Below are positions 22,399 to 34,983 of a DNA stretch of 64,000 nt, in pieces (position 1 is the stretch's first letter; the number at the start of each line of letters is the position of its first letter). The position numbers and the translations under genes are program-made. A model generated the notes under the pieces. That model ran no database searches. It had not been told where the DNA came from and saw nothing but the letters and a program-made list of their open reading frames with translations. Source of the stretch: Pollenia angustigena (Eukaryota > Arthropoda > Insecta > Diptera > Polleniidae); NCBI GenBank assembly GCA_930367215.1, contig OV884057.1, positions 111,501,284 through 111,565,283 on the forward strand, read 5' to 3'.

Positions 22399-22800
22399 CA
22401 ATGGTGAATTACAGACAAGTCTTCACGAAACTTTGTGGCTTGATTTCTAGTCATATAGAACGAATTTGTGCAAATCCTTAAAGCAATTTGTGCAATCCGC
22501 CACTATTTATGCTAGTTTTTGTAACGAAAATATCAATTTTTTGGGTGGTTATTCAATATTTTAATTCATTACTCTTATCCTACTTAACCGATTTGGCTGG
22601 ATTTAAATTCCAACCCGCTTTTTTAAAAGTAAACGTGCTTTCAACAGACGGCCAGTCGGTCAGACGAGCGGTGCTAAATCGACTTAGAATACCTCAAGAA
22701 CCCAGAATATGAAGACTTAATGTGGCCTTAGATGAATATTTAAAAAAGTTTCACACGGAATGCCAAACTTAGTATGCCACTAGTAGTGATGGAGGGTATA

Positions 22801-24262
22801 AAAATAATTACTTCATTCTATATAATATATGTAAATATGTTACATATTTCTGTTTAATATTTTGACGATTTTGACTTTAAAAACGTCGATTACGTCTTAT
22901 AGTGGTCCGGACGAAACGCCGATACGTTTCGTGGAGTGTGGAATGTATACAGGGGTGGATTTAGGCTACAGCTCCAGAATACCTACCAAGGATCCAAACA
23001 CCTTGCTGATATTCCCCGTGAGAACGGCGATTGCGTTTCTGGGTTTATGGAGTGTGTTGGGTTGCTTCGGGATTTAGCGATTAAATATCACCCAAGTATC
23101 CAAACAAATTGATGATATTAATAAGGCTAGAAAAAATAGTTAAAAAAACACAGATATTCAAAAAACACAGAAAGCACTACCAACCATATAAAAACACTTT
23201 CCTCTTGTTTATTTTTCCAAAACGTTATAAAATTCTATTCATTTAATGGCAAAATATTAAATTTCCAAACAATTTAAATATGTACAAGTTGATCCATTAC
23301 AAAAGTTTGATTTCGAGACATTTTAATTAAAACATAAAAATCGCAATTCAATATATGACCGAACAATATGGTGGTTAAACAACGATTCAACTCAGAAATT
23401 TTACAAGTTAAAGACCTAAACTTAACAAATAATACATAAAAAAGTAAAATCCAATATAAACGTAATCTTTAATGACGGTAGCGCCTCAAGTTGTCAACTC
23501 CTTTCACACACAATAGACATCAGGGATGGGAAAACCGCTGCCCTCTGTTTAGACGTAAACAGACTTACTGTCGCTCTTTATATAACATTAACTCGATATC
23601 GACAAAATTTTGCGAAATGTTTATATATTTTCGATCCTAAATTGCCTCATTCATAATTAACTCATTTCAATCTTTTTTCGATCTATGTGCGATACAGTTG
23701 TCAACCATGAATATGTATGCAGAACATAAAAGGAATGCAGTCTTCATATTAGCTAGCCATTCTTCTAAAGTAGAAGATTGTGGAAAAAATCAGGGCAATT
23801 GAGATTTCTTTAAAATATTTATTGGTCTACTCAAATAACTATTTCTCGGCTAGTGGAATTTATTTAAAGTCTGATCATAACAGATGTTATTGCAACAGGC
23901 ACTTTACTGTGGAACTTAAAGTTGATAGCTGTTGCTACTAAAAAGCGCCAACTGTTATTTGCAGACTAGAAATTCTGCTCTTGGAATTTGGTGCATACAA
24001 AGTTTCTTGCGTTCTTTACAGGGAATTAGAGGTCTGAATGAAAATTCATGTAGAAATATCTAGCAATGTTGAATTGCCTGCCGATATATCTTATTGGACT
24101 TATAACTATGCCAGAATAACAATGTTCTACGTAGAAATCTTTTACGGATTAGAATTGTGGTCGGTACTGCAAGAAAAGATAAACTCGCTGTTTATTGTTG
24201 TTGTTTTTGTTTAAACTTTGATATTGTTACAAGTAAAACTGGGGTTCTTAATTCTTATTCGC
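22801..24262. other. Unassigned sequence
   Basis: No gene could be supported. A 71-codon frame at 22862-23077 has no domain. CAGGGATGGGAAAACC near 23522 looks like one hAT terminus, but no partner was found. Confidence 0.25.
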
Positions 24263-24265
24263 TTA

Positions 24266-24734
24266 AGGGCAATTTAAACGGTAATACAATGTATTACGAC
24301 TTTATAGAATCAAAATATTATGAAATTCTCTCCGTGTTTAAGAGAAAAAAAGAAAAATCTTTTGTAAGTATAATTCATGTTTACACGGATGGTATAAATA
24401 AAATCAAAAATGATAACAAAAAAGCAGATGGTTGCAGTTTTAAATTTTTACAAAAACAACATGAAAATTTCCTGAGTTGATTTTAGTTGTTTTTGTAATT
24501 GTATAAAAATGCTACCACCTTCAATATACTCTGTTAAAATACACCTCTGGTGTAATGAGAACACATAAGTTTCTAAAATGGTTTAGAAAAAAAGCATTTA
24601 CCGACCGCTTGTCAGATTTTGTATTCGTATTCTCTCTTACTCAATGCATTTTGTTTTTACATGATAAGATTTTTCTCATTCTACATCATTTTTTGCAATA
24701 TCGTAATACATTGTATTACCGTGTAAACTGGCCT
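24266..24734. mobile_element. 469-bp MITE with TTA TSD (Harbinger-like)
   Basis: The inverted ends contain CGGTAATACAATGTATTACG, itself a palindrome, in both arms (24279-24298 and 24702-24721). TTA flanks both sides (24263-24265 and 24735-24737), typical of PIF/Harbinger. The frames inside show no transposase. Confidence 0.7.
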
Positions 24735-25118
24735 TTACCTGTTTTATTTGTATAATATCTTTAGTTTTTCTAAAATCTTTGGATGAAGTTTCCTGACGAT
24801 CTGGCCTAAGCAACCAGTGAAATGCGCATAGGAAAAGCTTATCCCATCAGCAATAAATTTCAGTTTATCAATAGTGTGAAATGGGAATTTAGCACATATA
24901 AGCGAAACCTTGTTAAAGAATTCTTTACACTGAAGCTAATATTTCTAAACATATTTTCAGAAGGAGGTCCTTAAAAATGTTGGAATATAAAAGCTTTGAT
25001 TATATCAGGCTTTACCGAAATATATTAAATTTCCTGTTTGTAACAAGAAGTTGGACATAGTTTAAAGCCAAAATACAGCAGCATCAGTGTACTGTAAGTG
25101 GAGCAATCGATACTAGCA

Positions 25119-25318
25119 TCCGTATTCTGTAATTCGCTAAAGCTGAATCTCTATCACTAAAAATCTTTTAAGTTGATTTAGATTTCGCAATGCCATAAAA
25201 AATTAATTCGCCGCAATTTTGGCTTTTAATGTCATCGCTACAATTTTTAGATTTTGTATTCTCTAAGGCATTTTAGCGATCGAGACTTAGCTTTAGCTAA
25301 GCGAATTACAGAATACGG
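25119..25318. mobile_element. 200-bp MITE
   Basis: CCGTATTCTGTAATTCGCTA and its inverse near 25294-25318 (CGAATTACAGAATACGG) form the arms, followed by AAAGCT/AGCT. No clear TSD was seen. Confidence 0.7.
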
Positions 25319-26974
25319 CTGCAGGCTTCATTTAAATTCGTTTGAAAATCTGTTGTCGTTTTTTAGGATTTCTTAAATGTGCTACATGTTTTTACACGTT
25401 TTGAACATCCTGTTTTTCTTAGTAGGTACTTTTTATTTTTCAGTAAAAAATTCCTTATTAAAAGTTGCTTATCTATTAAATTATATTAAATTAATGTTCG
25501 TTAAACAACTAAACCAAATAAAGTTTTGTTATTGCAATTATTGGTATTGGTTTTGCTTAAAGAAGTAAGTAGTTGGCGGATTTACAATGTTTCGCATAAA
25601 AACAATGTGCAAAAATAAACGTACAACGTCATTGACCAGTAAATCCATTGAACTGACAAACAACAGACAACGAAACAACTAAATTGTCAAGTCCAAGACC
25701 AACAAAAATCGCATTCCTCAAACCACAAGGTTACGATTATAAGTGAACCAACAACTAACAGACGGACAAGCATAAAACTTACATGTTCACAAGCACCCAT
25801 ACACTGTCTCTCACAAACAACACACACACTTAGACAAATAGTACATACTTAGATATCTTTTAAATACTTACACACCAGTGTGATTTCTTACTGTGTAGTT
25901 TTAAAAAAATTTAATATGTAAGTGTATTTTGTATGCTTTGTTGTACTTTAATTCCATTAAAAGATCAGAATGAACAAAAAAAAAAAAAGAGTGAACAAAA
26001 TCGAATAAATATTCATAGAACGATACAAACGAATAACGAACGAATTGATCATCAACTGGTGATATTGACAAAATGTCCCAACGTGTTCAAAATTATTGAT
26101 GAGTTAGCAAAAACCGAAAAACACAAACATGACATTGAGGTTAAAGAGACAAACAGTCAGACCGACAGACACAGGTTAGAATAAGTTTGTATGTATACGC
26201 GAACAAACAAAAAGAAAAAAGTCATAACTTAATTCTTGAAAGTTTTTTACGACTACGAGTACTTCAAACACACATGCTCGCATACATTCTAGCAGCACAT
26301 ACATACAAACATTGATGTCAAATTTTATAATTCTCCAGTTTTTCATAACACACGAGCACAACTCCCACTTTTAGATCGAAAACCCATAAAAGACCTAAAA
26401 ATATGGGCACTCAGCGTCACACCAACACAGTGGAATGTGATAGTGACAGATAAAAAGATACGACAACAAAAGCAACAACAAATCGAAAAAAGTTTCGGTC
26501 AAATATTAACACTTTACTATATATTTTATTTGTATTATTATTGTTATTTTTGTTGTTGCTATTGTGTGCTATTTATGAAACCTTCGTAGTGCAAAAATTA
26601 AGGTGAGGTTTTCACCTTTTTTTCTCTCTTTTCTTATTCATTACTTTATTTTTTTTTACACTTTAATGTTTCTTTTGTATTTGTTTTTATTTTTTAACGA
26701 TCCTATTGATGGATGTCGCTTGCTACACCTACGGAATATTCGTACTGACTTCACTTGTGTCAGGAATTTAAAGGAATTCGCTCTAATGCTAACGTTTTAA
26801 GAAAGTCTTCCGGAGTCGGCTTCGCGGTTTTTTGTAATAATTTTTTTACAATTATAGATGAAACATGAGAATATAAGAAGAAAAAAATTTTAGGTCATTT
26901 AAGCTTACAAAAGGTTTTTTTGCGTAAAAATTTCTATATATCGAAGTTAATAAGAGACCTTTATGACAATCAGC
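25319..26974. other. Unassigned, with CA-rich and T-rich tracts
   Basis: ACACACAC-like and CATACATA runs lie at about 25790-25890 and 26280-26310. Frames at 25933-26184 and 26603-26800 are low-complexity. No splice-consistent gene could be seen. Confidence 0.25.
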
Positions 26975-27060
26975 CGTATTATGGTTCTCGTTGTCGGTAA
27001 CACGGTTGTGTGTTACTTTAATCTACTACAGAGTCGTTTTCGACATCGTGAACCGTAATA
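26975..27060. repeat. 86-bp inverted repeat
   Basis: TATTATGGTTCTCGTTGTCG and CGACATCGTGAACCGTAATA are imperfect inverted arms around a short loop. It is possibly a minimal MITE. Confidence 0.5.
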
Positions 27061-27370
27061 AGGACGTTTGAAGCCAAAACCTAAAGAAGAAGTCTTGTAA
27101 GCAAACCAGTCAGTTTTTTTAATGTACTGAGTGGGGAATTTTAAAAAGCTTCAACTTCATAGGACTTTTATTATTACACAATTGATTTCCTCAAATGGCC
27201 TTTAACAAAGGCTTGTCAGATGATCAACAGGTGCAACCGAACTATGCACAGCACATAAACTTGGTGCCGCCTCCGCTGAACTTTGTAATAAATTCTTTAG
27301 AAAGGGATAGAACTGTTTTTAGTTGTGCCCGTATCATTTTTGTTCGTTCTTGTTTCTGCGTGTTGCTCCG

Positions 27371-27482
27371 GGGCCCTGTTTCTACTACAAGTTTCAAATC
27401 TTAAAGTAAAATATATTTGAAACAATTTTTGTTGCTTTTATATTTGTAGATTTGTAAGTTGTAGTTTTGAGAAACAGGGCCC
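27371..27482. mobile_element. 112-bp MITE with GGGCCCTG ends
   Basis: GGGCCCTGTTTCTACTACAA and the inverse arm ending GAAACAGGGCCC, with TTGTAG inside, form a hairpin. The flanking trinucleotides CCG and ATG do not match. Confidence 0.7.
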
Positions 27483-27721
27483 ATGACAATAATTTTAGAA
27501 ACAATATCGCTTTGCAGTACTTGCAAAAGGTTTTTTCTATGTCATCTGTTTCTTTCGCCCATTGTTTTAACTTTCCCCAATTTTTGCGAGACTTTTGGGA
27601 ATAGGTTTTACTAATTTTTTAAAATATTTTCCTTTTTTGGATTTTTACTTCAGTAAAACGGTAGGTCCGCTTTTACAATGTTGAAATTGAAAGGCAGGTA
27701 TTTTTCTTAGTCAGCTCAATT

Positions 27722-27775
27722 ATGAATAAAAATTCCCCGGGAGTTTTCTCTCTCCTCCCATTTTTCCTATGTAGA
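27722..27775. repeat. Single arm of the 17367-type hairpin MITE
   Basis: TGAATAAAAATTCC(C)C.GGGAGTTTT and TCCCATTTTTCCTATG match the arm of the MITE at 17367-17505. The opposite arm is absent. Confidence 0.5.
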
Positions 27776-28299
27776 TTCAATTGTAATCGGGCTGATTATC
27801 TTTTGAATTTACCTAAACCTTTCACAATCACGAAATTGACAGAAATTATTCGTTTCCTTTTTTCGTTCTTTTCCGCTGTTAATGGAGATGAAAACTTAAC
27901 AGGCATTGATACTAAAATTGCATTGGCTTGATAAAATCTGAGAAACATGAAAATTGCGAACAGTGGAAAAGAAACAGGCAAAATGTCTAGTACAGATAGT
28001 CATGCTCTACCTCTTTAGCCCCTTGCCATCAAACTTCGTCCGTCTGCGGGGACTAACCATATTCACATTGATTTACATTGTTGCATTTTAAGATCTAATT
28101 CAATGTTAGAATCATCCGTTTTTTTTCTTTTATATTTGTATTAAATATTATAAAAATGAAAAATATTAAAAATACCACAAGAACTAAAAAGTTCTAGAAA
28201 TTTTTAAATAATGCTAAAAAATATGCTACATGCTTAATCAGTTTTATTTAATGCCAAATGACTTTAAAAAATTCTGGATCTATCATGAAAAATGCTTAA

Positions 28300-28312
28300 T
28301 TGGCAACACTGA
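28300..28312. repeat. Isolated hAT right end
   Basis: TTGGCAACACTG is the same terminus as in the element at 9966-10837. No left end was found upstream, so this is a truncated remnant. Confidence 0.35.
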
Positions 28313-28323
28313 TCCCTACCGAC

Positions 28324-28563
28324 CATATGGAGCCCTTAAAGCAAAAATGATGTAACCAACAAAAATAAAAATTTACAGGAAAAGGTTTTTTTTAAATATT
28401 TTTGCTTGAAGTCTGGGGTTTCGTTTGAAATTACTTTTGTCTAATTTCGTAACGGTACTTCCCAGAGATATGAGGTTTTTGGAGATGATGCAAATGATCA
28501 AAAATTATCGATTTTCATCAAAAAATGTTGTTGTAACATCATTTTTGCTTTTAGGGCTCGATA
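28324..28563. mobile_element. MITE family M, copy 1
   Basis: The ends GAGCCCTTAAAGCAAAAATG and CATTTTTGCTTTTAGGGCTC are inverted. The core TAACGGTACTTCCCAGAGAT is shared with the copies at 45706 and 63733. Confidence 0.8.
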
Positions 28564-28689
28564 TTATCACACGAATTTTCTCATATATTTATTATTAAAA
28601 TACATACTCCATATTTAGGAGCTTAAGATTTGCAGTTTTTTCTGCCTCGCGCTAATAATCTTAATTCGTGAAACGATTTGCAGCTTTCG

Positions 28690-29045
28690 CTAAAAACAGT
28701 TCGGCACCACGTTGTTTGTGGTCTTCTACTTCGTCTTACACCTTACGAGTTCCAGGATAGAGCGACATGGGGAGGATCATCGTAAGGTTTTTGCAGAATG
28801 TGCCTAATCCATCCATAATGTCTCTTTCTTATTTTGGCGTTAATATTCAGCTGTTAAGAAGTCTTCCATATCGTCAGCTCAATATTGGTTTGGCGCATAT
28901 CATGATAACGAGCTGACGATATTTCTTCATTCAATAGGTTCTGTGCGACGGTTTATAAAACTCTGAAGTTTTGCTGTGATTTCTTCGGTAAATTGCCATG
29001 TGTCGCAGCCGTAGAGAAGCACAAACTTCACCCAGCCAATAAAAA
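28690..29045 (-). pseudogene. RTE-type LINE remnant
   Basis: The minus strand reads LLYGCDTWQFTEEITAKLQS near 29000, the LLYG.E.W block downstream of the reverse transcriptase core. After frame changes come QNKKETLWMD and a GTRKV segment, which correspond to the RRKW.W.GH...R.GR region. Stops and frameshifts are frequent. The family is similar to the one at 19383-19905. Confidence 0.6.
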
Positions 29046-30136
29046 TTCGGCATTTCATTACAGAACATGACTATAGACAACCATAACATGGTTGAGATTT
29101 CTTTATGGAGGACTGTTTTAACTATAAAATGGTTGGAGTTGGCAATAATACGATAGTTTTTCTAGTTTGAAGTATTTGCCCCGCGTGAATGTAAAATGAA
29201 AAATAGTTTAAACCTTTTTTCAATGGATGTGCTAAAATAAATTTTTGCATTCAAAAGTGTCGGCTTAATCGACCTTCCCACATATCAGTATTCAATCTGA
29301 TTCTCAACATTTCTATTTTATTTGAAACAAAAAAAAAAAAAAAAATACTAGTTACATTTAGAAAAGGCGTATGCGCAAGAATTTTAAGCACATTCTTTTA
29401 AAGGCCGCTTAAACTTTTACGACAACTTAAGACATTTTTCTTAATATTGTTGTGTCGTTTTTGACCTTTATTTAAAATGTTTCGTTTTTAAATATATATG
29501 TGCGATTAGTTAGAGGCATTGGTTCCCAACCATTGATCACATTTTCATACAAGGCATAACGTAAGGTATTAATACCAGTTGTGGGGAAGTGAAACTTATA
29601 TTACCCAGTATGTGTTTAAACTTTTTATACCCTTCACCACAGGTGGAAAAGGCTATATATAAGTTTGTCATTCCGTTTGTAATTTTATGTGAATTTTAAT
29701 AGTCTTTAGTTTTCAAAGGGTGGTATGATACAAATGATACAAAATAAAATATTTTTTTTTGCGTTGAATTAACAGTATAACGATCAATGTATAAAAATGT
29801 ATCAAAAAGCAGATGTCTTTTAAGTCATGTTGTGCCTAAACTTTAATGGGCTAATGGAATTGCCAAGTTTGATAGGCTATTTCTTATACTGTTCCATGAT
29901 ACCAATGTTATGTACGTATATAACGAATAATATATCGAAACTTTAGAGTCCATTAACTTATAATATTGGTCGCCGTCCTTTTTTAATTTCGAAATCACAT
30001 CAAAAAGTTTTTGTAATGGTAACATTATTTTTTGCTAAACTAGTTTTAAGCCAAGAAAATGCTCAGAAAAAGAGCAAAAATTAAAGAATGTGCTACAGTA
30101 GAAAGATTAAAACTTTGTAAGATTTGCATTGATTCT
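29046..30136. other. Unassigned, with a family B-like fragment
   Basis: TTTATACCCTTCACCACAGG near 29625 followed by AAGTTTGTCATTCCGTTTGT is a common fly repeat end. The remainder shows nothing recognisable. Confidence 0.3.
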
Positions 30137-30144
30137 ATCGAAAC

Positions 30145-30827
30145 CAGTGATGCCATTAGGATACGAAAGAAGACATTTTTCGTACCTTTTGGTGGCTTCA
30201 GGTACCATGTATAATCCTGACATTTTTCGTATCTTTTGAATCTGTACGCAAAATGTATTAAAACTTATTAAGATTGATCATCGTAACCGACTCAATACTA
30301 ATACAATAGCAGCTTTAATAATGGTGAAATAAAACATTAAGGAGGTTTCAACATACGATTCACCTAAATCGAGGATTACTAGTAGTACGAAGTTGTTCTG
30401 AGGAAATATGAACATATTTTTTATCAAAGTAAATTTGGTGGGAATACAAAATCTTTTTTATTTTCAGAGAATTTATATGAACTTTTTGATATAGTTGTCT
30501 TAGTATAATGGCCTTAACTCGTTTATTAATTTTTACAAAAATGAATTCGTTTTAATAGTAACATAAGTATAATTAATTTTAAAGTTTGTTTACTGTATTT
30601 TAAAAAAATTACATACCTAATATGACTTAAATATATTTAAAAATTGATTTATATGATATCATTTTATTTACAATATTCATTAAATATGAAATAAAAAGGT
30701 TATGTTAATAAATGTTAAACGCTGAAAATGGATTTTAAATTTTTTTTTAAAATGTGTGTTTTTGGGAAAAAGTGTATCTTTTTGGAAACTTAAATGTATC
30801 TTTCTCGAAATTTCACTGGCAAAACTG
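30145..30827. mobile_element. Non-autonomous hAT element, 683 bp
   Basis: The ends are CAGTGATGCCA and TGGCAAAACTG. The flanks ATCGAAAC (30137-30144) and ATCGAAAA (30828-30835) match at 7 of 8 positions. GTATCTTTT and GTACCTTTT words recur near the ends. Confidence 0.75.
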
Positions 30828-31598
30828 ATCGAAAACTTGGATAACTTGGAGGCCACACGATAAAGTTTTGCCTTTCAATTTGCAATACACTCTCACTTTT
30901 TTACTAACACACTCACACTTTTTAAATTGACCACTAGATGGCTTTCAATTTCACCTTTCCATTTGTTTGGCAATTTTACTTTCAATTTAACAGCTGATTA
31001 CATGTTTTTCTTTATAAATTGTTGTTTTGGTGACATCTTGAAAGTAAATTGCTTACAAATTGAGTGCAGCCTACGTCACAGCTTTCAATTTATGTAAATT
31101 TTGACAAACAGTATACATATGTAAAAAGACTATCAAGAACAACTTGAACGTGTGGCTGCAAGGTAAAAACGATGCCAGCCGTCGTTAAGGCCGTCGCCGA
31201 AGAGCTAAAACATATGCGCCGATAAATTTATTTTAGATTTGCTTAAAGAAATATGTTTTCTTTAATTTTACTCCAGTTATAATTCATTTAAATCGATTGG
31301 GCAGTTGTTGAAATTAAAGGTCAAAGTTGAGCTGTTACTAACTAGTACTAAAGCCTGTTTTATCAAGAAGTTAAGAATTAAAGTCAGTTGGGTACTAAAA
31401 GATTGTGAAACTATGACTTTAAATGTCATGCTCACAGGGGTGTTCCGTTGACAGTGTCAATGTTTGTCTGACCCTTTTAAGAGATTTGTGTAATTCGAAT
31501 ACAAGTTCGTCATTCTTAAGTAAAAACTGCATTTAACGCATTCGAACAACGAGAGATGCGTAAACTCACAGACAATATACACTTTTCGTGGTACATAC
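30828..31598. other. Unassigned, with repeated CTTTCAATTT words
   Basis: CTTTCAATTT occurs at about 30872, 30943, 30979 and 31081, suggesting a decayed short repeat. No gene was seen. Confidence 0.3.
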
Positions 31599-31606
31599 AT
31601 ACATAC

Positions 31607-33007
31607 TAGGGTTTTTCCCCGGGATTTCCCGTCCCGGGAATTCCCGGGAATTTCAATAATTATATTTCCCGCTTTCCCGGGATTTTTCATGCGGGATCCC
31701 GGGAAATAAAAAATTCCTCATAGTTTAAGAAAACAGCTATTTATACTTTGAAATTTAGTTTTCTATTCTCTTAAAATAAGCATCTGTGGATGGGTTGTCG
31801 ATTAGATCAATTACAAGAAGTGAGTACATACGTAAATCAATGTCTCCTGATGCAATAAATCTACTTAAAACAGAATAGGCAGTGCAACAGTTGATAATAA
31901 ATAAATTTAGTGAAGTGAAAAGTTAAGAAAGAACATTAATTCAAAATAAGATGCAGGTCGTAAAGTTTAGTTGTCCATGGACAAGTCTTTAAAATAGCAT
32001 ATACCTAAACATATAGCTCCTTTATTGTAACATAGTCATATCTACAAAAACAAATGAACTTGGCAAAATGCGATTAAAGTTTTCAAAATGTACCGATTTA
32101 AAGATATATTTTGCTATAATTTCGGTTCAGTTTGAGATAAAATACGAGAAGGCATGAAGGAACAATTTGCTTAAATAACTTACAATTTTTGATTTTTTGA
32201 GATATGACTATGTTGCAATGAAGGAGCGATATGTTTATTAGGTGATAAACAAAAATTTTTTTTCAATTTGTGTTGGTGCGGGGAAACCGAAATAAAAAAA
32301 AATTTGGAAACTCGTGTAAGATACTACAACATACAATTTGAAAAACACATTGTCCTAAAGATTACAGATAGACCTAATGAAATGAAAAGGTTTGTAAGAG
32401 GTTGATGCTATTTTTTGCATGAACCTTGACATACATTTGACTGATATAGACGTTGTTTATAAAAAAAAATGCTTCTTATTGTGAATCAAAAGCCTTCTAC
32501 AACGGTGCACTTTTAACTATTTATCCAACCTCGGTAAATAACTATTTATCCAATTAGTAAATAAAATAATCAATATACTTTTTGACGACTTACTAAGTGC
32601 TTTGAATGTGTCAGAAAGTTATTTCCTAAGCCGTTAAAAAATGTTAATATATTTATTTAAAATATTTTATCTATTTTATGAATTAACTTTTTGATCTCAT
32701 ATCTTGAGTACCTCAATTTGTGTTTGTTTTTATTATTGTTTTATGAATTAAATTGTTATGTTTATCTTAATTTTTTATCTTGTATCTAGAGCATAATAAT
32801 AATACGGAATTTACATATAAAACCGTAAGGTAATAATAATTCAAGTTCCTCTTTTAATCTTCATTTAATTTTGTAGTATTTAAGGATTTCTTTTATTTAA
32901 TTTACTGTGTATTATTTATATGGAGCGGGATCCCGGGATCCCGGGAAATTCAAAAAAATTTCCCGCTTTCCCGGGAATCGAAAAACTCCGGGAAAAAAAA
33001 AACTCTA
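31607..33007. mobile_element. hAT element with CCCGGGAA-rich ends, 1401 bp
   Basis: The left end TAGGGTTTTTCCCCGGG and the right end, which in reverse complement is TAGAGTTTTTTTTTTCCCGG, match. The TSD ATACATAC is perfect at 31599-31606 and 33008-33015, though it lies in CATA repeats. Several copies of TTCCCGGGAA-like palindromes sit within 110 bp of each end. No transposase is visible. Confidence 0.8.
32016..32227. mobile_element. 212-bp MITE nested in the hAT at 31607
   Basis: GCTCCTTTATTGTAACATAG is inverted at the right as CTATGTTGCAATGAAGGAGC, followed by TCATATCT/AGATATGA. Confidence 0.75.
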
Positions 33008-34100
33008 ATACATACGCATGTATGTATATAATATACATACATACTTCTGAATAAATAAAAGTATATATGTAAGTAGAACATGCTTGGAAATCTGAGTATT
33101 CTTTATGTATTTACATATATCTGTTCTTATACGCGTTGAAGTATTACTTTGTACATCAGTATACTTATTGTTGCTTTGTTGACTTTTACAATTCGAGCTT
33201 AGTTGTTTATGTGTTGTGTGTGTATTTTTGTATGAATAAATGTATTCTTATTACATCAAAAAAGCAATTCACATACAAAGTTTTTATTCGATCACGTACA
33301 AGACGCCTCGTCAGATTTTTAAGTAATTTTATTTGTTTTTTCTTCGCTTTTTTTTATTTTTGAATTTTTTTTCCTACAACTACTTAATATTTTTGTGCTG
33401 AGGTAAATGATCGATGAATAATTCAATGTACGCATTGAACTTTAAGGTATTTAGATAAAAATTATACTAGCACACACATACATACATAGATACACTCGTA
33501 TACAAATGTAAATTATATTGTATGAACTTATTTAAACACAACTACATACAAACAGACATACATACATATGAACATTCGTTCGTTTATTCCTGTATCTACG
33601 TATTGATTTTATAATCAATTAAATTTGACTGACATGAACATTGCGCTTTTTTTTAAATTGGAAACTGATTAGACATTTTTTTCGTAAATTAAAAAATTTT
33701 AATACAACAAATTTAACGGCGCTACGAATCAAGTCACCAATTAGTAGTTCCTTAAAGCCAAGCTGAACTAATTCCCCAAAGTTGTGTATAGAGGATAAAA
33801 CAACGACAACTTAACTACTTTGTTTATTTTTGATGAATTAATTTAAATTTTCTTTCTTCAAATTTTGTAAATGCAAGCCCATGGCTATTTTTTTAGGAAG
33901 TGTAACTAATTAAATGACGATGCACTGTGGGTTAGAGTAGCCTGTTTTTTGGTCAAATTTAGTGAAGCTATGTTCAAGTAAGCTATCGTTATTTTTTTGG
34001 CTAATACCATTAAAATTAAAGATTTTTCAAGTATGTTTGAGCATACTTTTATCAAATATTACTAGATATAACTTTAACTTCATTTTATACGTACATACAT
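33008..34100. other. CATA microsatellite stretch, otherwise unassigned
   Basis: CATACATA runs occur at about 33010-33045, 33470-33490 and 33545-33570. A frame at 33136-33363 is low-complexity. No gene was seen. Confidence 0.3.
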
Positions 34101-34983
34101 CTAACTGAAAGAATTTTCTTCGCAATACCAATGAATTTTGACATTAATCCCATGAAAAATTGCATTAAAAAGGAACCTATGCAGCGCTTCGTTGGATCAA
34201 TGAAACCTAATTCATTAAAATGTATTTAATGAAACATTACATTAGATCTATGAATATTATTCATTGGATGAATACTTTCAATAAAGTAAAAAAAAATGTT
34301 TTTTTTAATTTTTATTTATTTTATTTTTTATTTTTTTTTCTGTCTCTGGCGGGAATCGATCGCGCAACCTCGGTGTTGATAGACTAGCTCACTACCAGCT
34401 AGTCTACCGGGGCAGTGTAGTTTGTGGATAAAAAACACTATGTTTTTTACTCAATTAAGAGCGTAAATATAAGATTAAATTGTCCATAACAACAATAACA
34501 ACGTTGATTGAAAGTTTTTGGTTCATTACTATAATGACATTTTTCTTTGTCATAATGAAAATTAAAATTTATGAAAGCATTATTGAAATATGTTGCTTTT
34601 ATAAAAAAAATTTTTGATTTCATAAATTTAATGGCATTAGATGTATGAAATAATTAAATCTTACATTTTTTGATTAGCAATTAAACATTTTTTTAAGGAA
34701 ACTATAATTTTGTATTAATTTATGAATATAGTTATGTTTGTATATTGTTTTTTTTTTATGTTCCCAATTAAATTTTTTTGTTTAGCTTGGACAAACTTAA
34801 GTTTTCATATATCCAATGAAAATTTTTAACGTAATTACGAAATCCCATGAAGCGATTTTAACGAAAATACTTCATTATAACTATGAAATTCCATTTAGAC
34901 AATGAAAATTTTCATTTACCCAAGAAAAATTGTTTTATGAAAATGATTCATTAAATATATGAAGCTTTTTTCTTTCAGTGTAG
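34101..34983. mobile_element. DNA element with (A)CACTGAAAG ends carrying a tRNA-like module
   Basis: CTAACTGAAAGAA at the left and TTCTTTCAGTGTAG at the right are inverted. The interior has many ATGAAA/CATTAAA words. A tRNA-like segment lies on the minus strand at 34341-34420. There is no transposase frame and no clear TSD. Confidence 0.6.
34341..34420 (-). ncRNA. tRNA-like module
   Basis: The minus strand has TAGCTGGTAGTGAGCTA, a D-arm/A-box-like hairpin, and CGATCGATTCCCGCC, a degenerate B box. It shares CTGGTAG, GCTAGTCTAT and GATTCCCG with the module at 18811. The altered B box and unpaired ends argue against a working tRNA. Confidence 0.45.

Larger units (their letters stand above)
20925..22800 (+). 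repeat. Dispersed non-coding repeat, family A, split by a LINE
   Basis: The left part (20925-21170) has TTTGATACCCTCACTCAACAG and ATGGGACCTATGTTAAATTA. The right part (22399-22800) carries CTTAGAATACCTCAAGAACC and ends GGAGGGTATAAAA. The R1-like LINE 21171-22398 lies between them with a 17-bp duplication of family A sequence. Confidence 0.75.
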
